Assembly (NCBI GenBank): GCA_001803705.1
Contig: MHDY01000170.1
Coordinates: 1,790 to 11,950, forward strand
Source of the DNA: Nitrospirae bacterium GWC2_56_14
GTDB lineage: Bacteria; Nitrospirota; UBA9217
Reading direction: 5' to 3'
Length of the DNA: 10,161 nt
Below the pieces are notes generated by a model. The model was given only the letters and a program-made list of their open reading frames with translations, searched no databases and was not told the DNA's origin. Positions 5,803-10,161 of this stretch are shown here, piece by piece. Numbering within the stretch: position 1 is the stretch's first letter; the number at the start of each line of letters is the position of its first letter. The translations under genes were made by a program, and so were the position numbers.

Positions 5803-7124
5803 CACTGCACTGACGGCGTTTTTTTCTTTTTCTTTTTATTTTTCGCCGTGCCTGTTTTTTTCTTCGGTAGTGCCGTGTGTTCTTTGTTCTGCTTAACCAG
5901 GGCGGAAGTTGATTGCGAGGTGTTCATCCGTGAAGCGACAGGCGATGATGCCGGCACCGGGTGCATGGTGGTGATGGTTGCGTTCGTCGAGGTCGCGTTC
6001 TCGGTCGGGACCGAAGGAAATGCGGTTTCCAGCGGACGCGTCACCAATTGCGCCCCGGTGGACGGCGAAACAGGGGCGCCGGCAAAGGGCTGCATGGGCG
6101 CCTCGTTCGTTTTTGTCCAAACGTAGTATGCCGCCGCTCCCCCGGCAAGGATCAGGACCATTGATGCGGCTGCAAGATACCTCCTGAAGTGCGCCATCCC
6201 AGAAATCTTGGAGGTGATGATCATGGTTTCCTCTGCAGGCGCGGCTGCGAAGACCTTCATGGACACGAGGTAGTCCGCGATCCGCGTCAGCGAGGCGGCC
6301 TTGGTTGTCCTGCCTGCCAGCCGTTTTCCCAGTTTTTTCTCGACTTCCAGCATGGAACCGCAGCGTCTCTGCGGCTTCTTCCGGAGACACTTCTTGATGA
6401 CCCACTGCAGGCCCCAGGGGATGTCGCTGTTGACGCGGCGGGGGGAAAGGAACGGGTCCTTCAGGATCTTGGCGCTCACCGACCGTTCATCGTCATCGGT
6501 GAAGGGTTTCACGCCGGTGAGCATCTCATACAGCACGATGCCGAAAGAAAAGATGTCGGACCGGGCGTCGAGCTGCTGCCCCAGGACCTGCTCGGGCGAC
6601 ATGTAGGCGGGCGTCCCGATAAGCGTGCCGGGCATGGTCAGGGATTCGAGGTTCCTGCTCTGGGCGATGCCGAAGTCCATGAGCTTGGCCTCGCCGTTCC
6701 GCTTGATCATGATATTGCTCGGTTTGATGTCGCGGTGAACGAGCCCGCGCATATGCGCGTAATCGAGGGCGCTGCAGATCTGAATGGCGATCATGATGCC
6801 CACATCAACGGGCAGCGCCCCGGTCTTCCCGATGACATCGGCAAGGTTGACGCCGTCGACGTATTCCATCACGATGCAGTAGGCGGGTTTTTTCCAATAG
6901 TCATAGATGTGGACGATGTTCTCGTGCTGGAGAGAAGCGGCCACTTTGCTTTCGCGTTCGAACCGCCTGACGATCTGGCTGTCGGCATGGTAGGCCCTCT
7001 TCAGTTCCTTGATGGCCACCGGCCGGTCAAGGGACTTTTGGACGGCCTTGTACACCGTCGCCATGCCTCCGGACCCGAGCTCGCCTTCTATTTTATATTC
7101 ATCTGACAGCTGTTGTCTTGGCAT
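5802..7124 (-). CDS. Hanks-type Ser/Thr protein kinase with one membrane span
   Basis: The 440-residue product carries every key kinase element in a PknB-like domain (about 10-270): Gly-rich loop GELGSGGMATVYKA (14-27), VAIK with Lys39, helix-C Glu58, HRDIKPSN (130-137; catalytic Asp132, Lys134, Asn137), DFG (150-152) and GTPAYMSPEQ (170-179). The activation loop has several Thr/Ser. The HRD Arg suggests activation by autophosphorylation. One hydrophobic span (about 316-336), preceded by FRRY, puts the kinase in the cytoplasm and the Ser/Thr/Pro-rich tail outside. The last 23 residues hold 10 lysines, six in a row. The frame could begin at 7199, but AAGGAT sits 6 nt before the ATG at 7124 and the extra 25 codons are partly repeat sequence, so 7124 is chosen. 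The phosphatase and FHA genes upstream suggest shared substrates. Confidence 0.95.
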   Translation of the reverse strand: MPRQQLSDEYKIEGELGSGGMATVYKAVQKSLDRPVAIKELKRAYHADSQIVRRFERESKVAASLQHENIVHIYDYWKKPAYCIVMEYVDGVNLADVIGKTGALPVDVGIMIAIQICSALDYAHMRGLVHRDIKPSNIMIKRNGEAKLMDFGIAQSRNLESLTMPGTLIGTPAYMSPEQVLGQQLDARSDIFSFGIVLYEMLTGVKPFTDDDERSVSAKILKDPFLSPRRVNSDIPWGLQWVIKKCLRKKPQRRCGSMLEVEKKLGKRLAGRTTKAASLTRIADYLVSMKVFAAAPAEETMIITSKISGMAHFRRYLAAASMVLILAGGAAAYYVWTKTNEAPMQPFAGAPVSPSTGAQLVTRPLETAFPSVPTENATSTNATITTMHPVPASSPVASRMNTSQSTSALVKQNKEHTALPKKKTGTAKNKKKKKKTPSVQ

Positions 7125-7130
7125 ATCTAT

Positions 7131-7136
7131 ATCCTT
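7131..7136 (-). promoter_or_regulatory. Ribosome binding site that fixes the kinase start
   Basis: On the minus strand AAGGAT lies 6 nt before the ATG at 7124. This supports a start there rather than at 7199, whose upstream sequence is repeat DNA. Confidence 0.65.
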
Positions 7137-7173
7137 AACGCACACTCCGGACAAACCGGAACCACAAGGCGTC

Positions 7174-7292
7174 TCTCGCAAAGCTCGCAAAGAGCGCAAA
7201 GAAGACCTTGAACCAAAATCTCTTCGGGTTTAAAATCAAAAAGCAAGCCGTGGCTTAGGATTTTCTTTGCGTCCTTTGCGAGCTTTGCGAGA
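7174..7292. repeat. Intergenic inverted repeat with 30-nt arms (CGCAAAG type)
   Basis: Arm 7174-7203 and arm 7263-7292 are inverted copies matching at 28 of 30 positions. Each arm is itself a triple of a 9-nt unit related to TCGCAAAGN. The 59-bp centre (7204-7262) is AT-richer. The element fills the gap between the phosphatase and kinase genes and could fold into a long hairpin in RNA. It has no coding capacity; arms of this kind occur as dispersed elements in related genomes (family knowledge, not searched). Confidence 0.85.
7238..7256 (-). terminator. Possible weak intrinsic terminator after the phosphatase gene
   Basis: On the minus strand AAGCCACGGCTT (7256-7245) can form a short 4-bp stem with a 4-nt loop, followed after two bases by CTTTTTGATTTT. 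The stem is short, so termination would be partial at best. It lies between the arms of the inverted repeat. Confidence 0.25.
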
Positions 7293-7314
7293 AATAGTAT
7301 TGCACTTTTGCTGC

Positions 7315-8076
7315 CTACACCTCGGTAACCCACACCACCACCGCAGTGATATTGTCCACGCCTCCCCGCTCGTTTGCCGCGGCCAGCAGCTTCTGAACAG
7401 CCGCCTCGGGCGGGAACACGGCGAGGACCCTGTTGATCTCCGCATCGGTCAGCATCTCCGTCAGGCCGTCGGTGCAGAGGAGGAACCGGTCGTCCTTCTT
7501 CAGCGCATGGTTCGTGATGTCCGCTTTCACCTCTTCTGCAAGGCCCAGTGCCCGGGTGATCATGTGGCGATAGGTACTCAAGCGCGCCTGTTCCTGCGTA
7601 AAGGTCCCGGCACGGACCTGCTCGGCCACGAAGGAATGGTCCTCAGTCAGCTGCGAGAGCTTTCCGGTACGGAAAAGGTAGGCCCGGCTGTCGCCGATAT
7701 TCGCGATGAACGCCTGGTTGCCCCTGAGAAGAAGCACCGTCAGAGTGGTCCCCATGTTCGCAAGCCCGCGGTTCTGGGACCGTTCCTGATTGATCGCGCG
7801 GTTTGCAAGGGAGACCGCTTCCCTGAGCGCAAAGACCGATGGGTCGTCGGTGCGGACGCGTCCCATGGGCGGGGTCCGGTCCTTTTCGCCGAGCAGGTCC
7901 GGCATGGCTTTGGCAAGCGTCTCCACGGCAATGCGGCTCGCGATCTCGCCGCCCTCGTTTCCCCCGATCCCGTCCGCGACCGCGTAGAAGCCCAGATGGT
8001 CGTCCAGGAGCAGGGCGTCCTCGTTGTTGGCCCGCTTCTTTCCGGGGTCGGTATCGCCGCAGGCTATCCTCTTCAT
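7315..8076 (-). CDS. PP2C-family Ser/Thr protein phosphatase
   Basis: The 253-residue product is a minimal bacterial PP2C (Stp/PrpC/PstP type), a cytoplasmic Mn/Mg-dependent enzyme that removes phosphate from Ser and Thr. Visible motifs, in order, are RANNEDA with Asn18-Glu19-Asp20; VADGIGG with metal ligands Asp35 and Gly36; GTTLTV (109-114); IGDSRAYLF (127-135) with Asp129; EDHSFV (145-150); LCTDGLTEML with metal-binding Asp203; and GGVDNITAVVV with Asp241. All expected metal ligands are present and the length is normal for a stand-alone catalytic domain without a membrane anchor. The start codon overlaps the FHA stop by one base (TAATG), and no ribosome site stands close upstream, so translation is probably coupled. 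It is the natural antagonist of the kinase encoded next. Confidence 0.95.
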   Translation of the reverse strand: MKRIACGDTDPGKKRANNEDALLLDDHLGFYAVADGIGGNEGGEIASRIAVETLAKAMPDLLGEKDRTPPMGRVRTDDPSVFALREAVSLANRAINQERSQNRGLANMGTTLTVLLLRGNQAFIANIGDSRAYLFRTGKLSQLTEDHSFVAEQVRAGTFTQEQARLSTYRHMITRALGLAEEVKADITNHALKKDDRFLLCTDGLTEMLTDAEINRVLAVFPPEAAVQKLLAAANERGGVDNITAVVVWVTEV

Positions 8077-8477
8077 TACGCGATCTCGTAGGTCCTGTTC
8101 CTGCCGGTTTCCTGAAGAATGAACTGGAGCGTGGTCTCCCCGACGCGGAACTTGTCCCCATGGCGCAATTTCCGCTGCCGTATGGATGCCCCCCGCATGT
8201 GCGTGCCGTTCGTGCTGTCCAGGTCCTTGAGCAGAAAAACGCCTTCGTGATAGACGATCACCGCGTGCTCCCGCGAGACCAGTGCGTCCTTGATCCGGAC
8301 CTGGGCATTGGCGCTCCTGCCGATCACGGCATATGCTTTGTCGATCGCATACTCCATGCCTTCGCCATACCCCTTGATGATCACGACCGAGGCCTGAAAT
8401 CGCACGGGTATTTTTTTTATCGACGGGGACGGCTGCAGGATCTGTGTTCTGTCGCTCTTTACTGGTGAGCCAATCAT
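8076..8477 (-). CDS. Small FHA-domain phosphothreonine-binding protein
   Basis: The 133-residue product is an N-terminal arm followed by one forkhead-associated domain (about 28-125). The phosphopeptide-binding residues are all visible: Gly53-Arg54 in VIGRSANAQVRI, Ser68-Arg69-x-His71 in VSREHA, and Asn90 in DLDSTNGTHMRG. The arm has DRTQIL (residues 9-14), a candidate phosphorylation site. In the layout of GarA/OdhI-type regulators, a phosphorylated Thr in such an arm binds the protein's own FHA domain. The frame could start at 8588, but GGAGGG lies 5 nt before the ATG at 8477 and the longer form begins in repeat DNA, so 8477 is chosen. It is the first gene of the minus-strand cluster and is coupled to the phosphatase. 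Its likely role is as adaptor or switch for kinase-phosphorylated partners. Confidence 0.9.
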   Translation of the reverse strand: MIGSPVKSDRTQILQPSPSIKKIPVRFQASVVIIKGYGEGMEYAIDKAYAVIGRSANAQVRIKDALVSREHAVIVYHEGVFLLKDLDSTNGTHMRGASIRQRKLRHGDKFRVGETTLQFILQETGRNRTYEIA

Positions 8478-8482
8478 CGGTT

Positions 8483-8488
8483 CCCTCC
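8483..8488 (-). promoter_or_regulatory. Ribosome binding site that fixes the FHA gene start
   Basis: A strong GGAGGG on the minus strand lies 5 nt before the ATG at 8477 and outweighs the upstream in-frame start at 8588. Confidence 0.8.
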
Positions 8489-8510
8489 GGGTTGTCGTGG
8501 TCTGGGACAA

Positions 8511-8539
8511 ATCATAGGATAATACCGGATAAACGTCAA
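8511..8539 (-). promoter_or_regulatory. Putative sigma70 promoter of the FHA-phosphatase operon
   Basis: On the minus strand TTGACG (8539-8534, 5 of 6 matches) and TATGAT (8516-8511, 5 of 6) are separated by exactly 17 bp. The predicted transcription start near 8504 gives a 5' leader of about 27 nt with the strong ribosome site before 8477. This is the best promoter match in the window. Confidence 0.7.
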
Positions 8540-8563
8540 GTTCAATACATCGGATCATGTTTC

Positions 8564-8835
8564 TGCCACGAAGACACGAAGGAGACATAAATTTAACAGG
8601 CTGTTGAAAAGGCCTTTAGCTGTCTTTGCGAGCCGAAGGCGAAGCAATCTCGTTATTAAGGCTCGGGATATACGCCGCAATCTCGTGATTCAATAAAACA
8701 ACAAGTTCGAGATTGCCGCGTCGCATAAAACGCTCCTCGCGATGACGCAACCGGTGTTTTTCAACGATCGGTCAAAGAGTTAATTAGGGGAAATATTCTT
8801 CCTGCTTTTCTTCGAGCCTTCGTGCCTTCGTGGCA
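8564..8835. repeat. Nested palindromic intergenic element in the divergent region
   Basis: The outer arms TGCCACGAAGACACGAAGG (8564-8582) and its inverted copy (8817-8835) match at 18 of 19 positions. Inside, GTTGAAAA (8603-8610) mirrors TTTTCAAC (8758-8765). Further in, GTCTTTGCGAG (8622-8632) mirrors CTCGCGATGAC (8736-8746) at 9 of 11 positions. GCAATCTCG occurs at 8644-8652 and 8677-8685, and its inverse CGAGATTGC at 8708-8716. No transposase or long frame lies within. It looks like one short non-coding palindromic element inserted in another. It makes up most of the gene-free stretch 8478-8900; the rest holds the two outward promoters. Confidence 0.8.
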
Positions 8836-8865
8836 AATTTTGTTCCGACCTTTGCGGTTTAACGA

Positions 8866-8894
8866 TTATCATTTCCATCGTCTTATGGTACAAT
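8866..8894 (+). promoter_or_regulatory. Putative sigma70 promoter of the FHA-sigma54 activator
   Basis: TTATCA (8866-8871, 4 of 6 matches) and TACAAT (8889-8894, 5 of 6) are separated by exactly 17 bp. Six bases follow before the ATG at 8901, so transcription is predicted to begin at or beside the start codon. Confidence 0.55.
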
Positions 8895-8900
8895 CTCGAC

Positions 8901-10161
<1,261 letters not shown>

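Noticed and set aside
6189..7106. Open frames on the plus strand opposite the kinase and, at 7267-8091, opposite the phosphatase
   Set aside because: Kinase and PP2C motifs are complete on the minus strand; the plus frames are compositional shadows.
7125..7199. N-terminal extension of the kinase by 25 codons
   Set aside because: The extra codons run into the CGCAAAG repeat arm, and a ribosome site sits just before the ATG at 7124.
7174..7203. Short tandem CGCAAAG units as a CRISPR array
   Set aside because: The units are 9 nt, adjacent and without spacers, and recur as an inverted arm; there are no cas genes.
8478..8588. N-terminal extension of the FHA protein by 37 codons
   Set aside because: It would read through the -35/-10 promoter and start in the palindromic element; GGAGGG before 8477 is far stronger.
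8564..8835. Insertion sequence
   Set aside because: There are inverted ends but no transposase frame; at under 300 bp it can only be a non-autonomous or structural repeat.
8831..8845. Sigma54 promoter (TGGCA followed by TTG) upstream of the activator
   Set aside because: The TTG element is one base out of the required spacing and the final C is missing, so the match to TGGCAC-N5-TTGC fails.

Overview
The window is a GC-rich bacterial chromosome segment with compact gene spacing and no rRNA, tRNA, transposase or CRISPR array. The mix of genes fits a free-living anaerobe of the Nitrospirota / Desulfobacterota (old Deltaproteobacteria) type: a class II c-type cytochrome, a PAS-rich two-component protein with the Cys-pair C-terminal domain common in those groups, Hanks-type kinase signalling, an FHA-sigma54 activator and the short CGCAAAG / CACGAAG palindromic intergenic repeats. 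This placement is inference; no marker gene settles it.

Left part (1-1858, plus strand): the 3' end of a c-type cytochrome with a C-terminal CXXCH, then dusB (tRNA-dihydrouridine synthase) and yajD (small HNH nuclease-family protein). dusB appears to start directly at its transcription start. A perfect 11-bp hairpin holds its stop codon in the loop.

Middle part (1859-5181, plus strand): an intact REC-PAS-PAS-Cys4 response regulator lies between two broken genes. Upstream is the remnant of a HisKA_2-type histidine kinase that has lost its sensor region, its phospho-accepting His and most of its ATP-binding domain. Downstream, starting within a few bases of the regulator stop codon, is the C-terminal remnant of a chromate-resistance protein (ChrB) with an in-frame stop and a frameshift. 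Its end still overlaps the start of an intact MFS transporter, so the transporter looks like the survivor of a chrB-MFS operon.

Right part (5221-10161): a Ser/Thr phospho-signalling cluster. On the minus strand, in transcription order, are a small FHA protein, a PP2C phosphatase, a Hanks-type Ser/Thr kinase with one membrane span, and a multi-span membrane protein of unknown function. Neighbours are joined by 1-base start/stop overlaps except at the phosphatase-kinase gap, which holds a 30-nt inverted repeat. Facing away on the plus strand is an FHA-AAA+ sigma54-dependent activator that runs off the window end and has no stop codon here. The two FHA proteins share an N-terminal D-x-T-Q-[IV]-L motif that could be the kinase target. 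The simplest reading is a membrane kinase and soluble phosphatase setting the phosphorylation state of an FHA adaptor and an FHA-sigma54 activator, linking a membrane signal to sigma54 transcription.

The 423-bp divergent intergenic region (8478-8900) has one promoter at each end and a nested palindromic repeat element between them.
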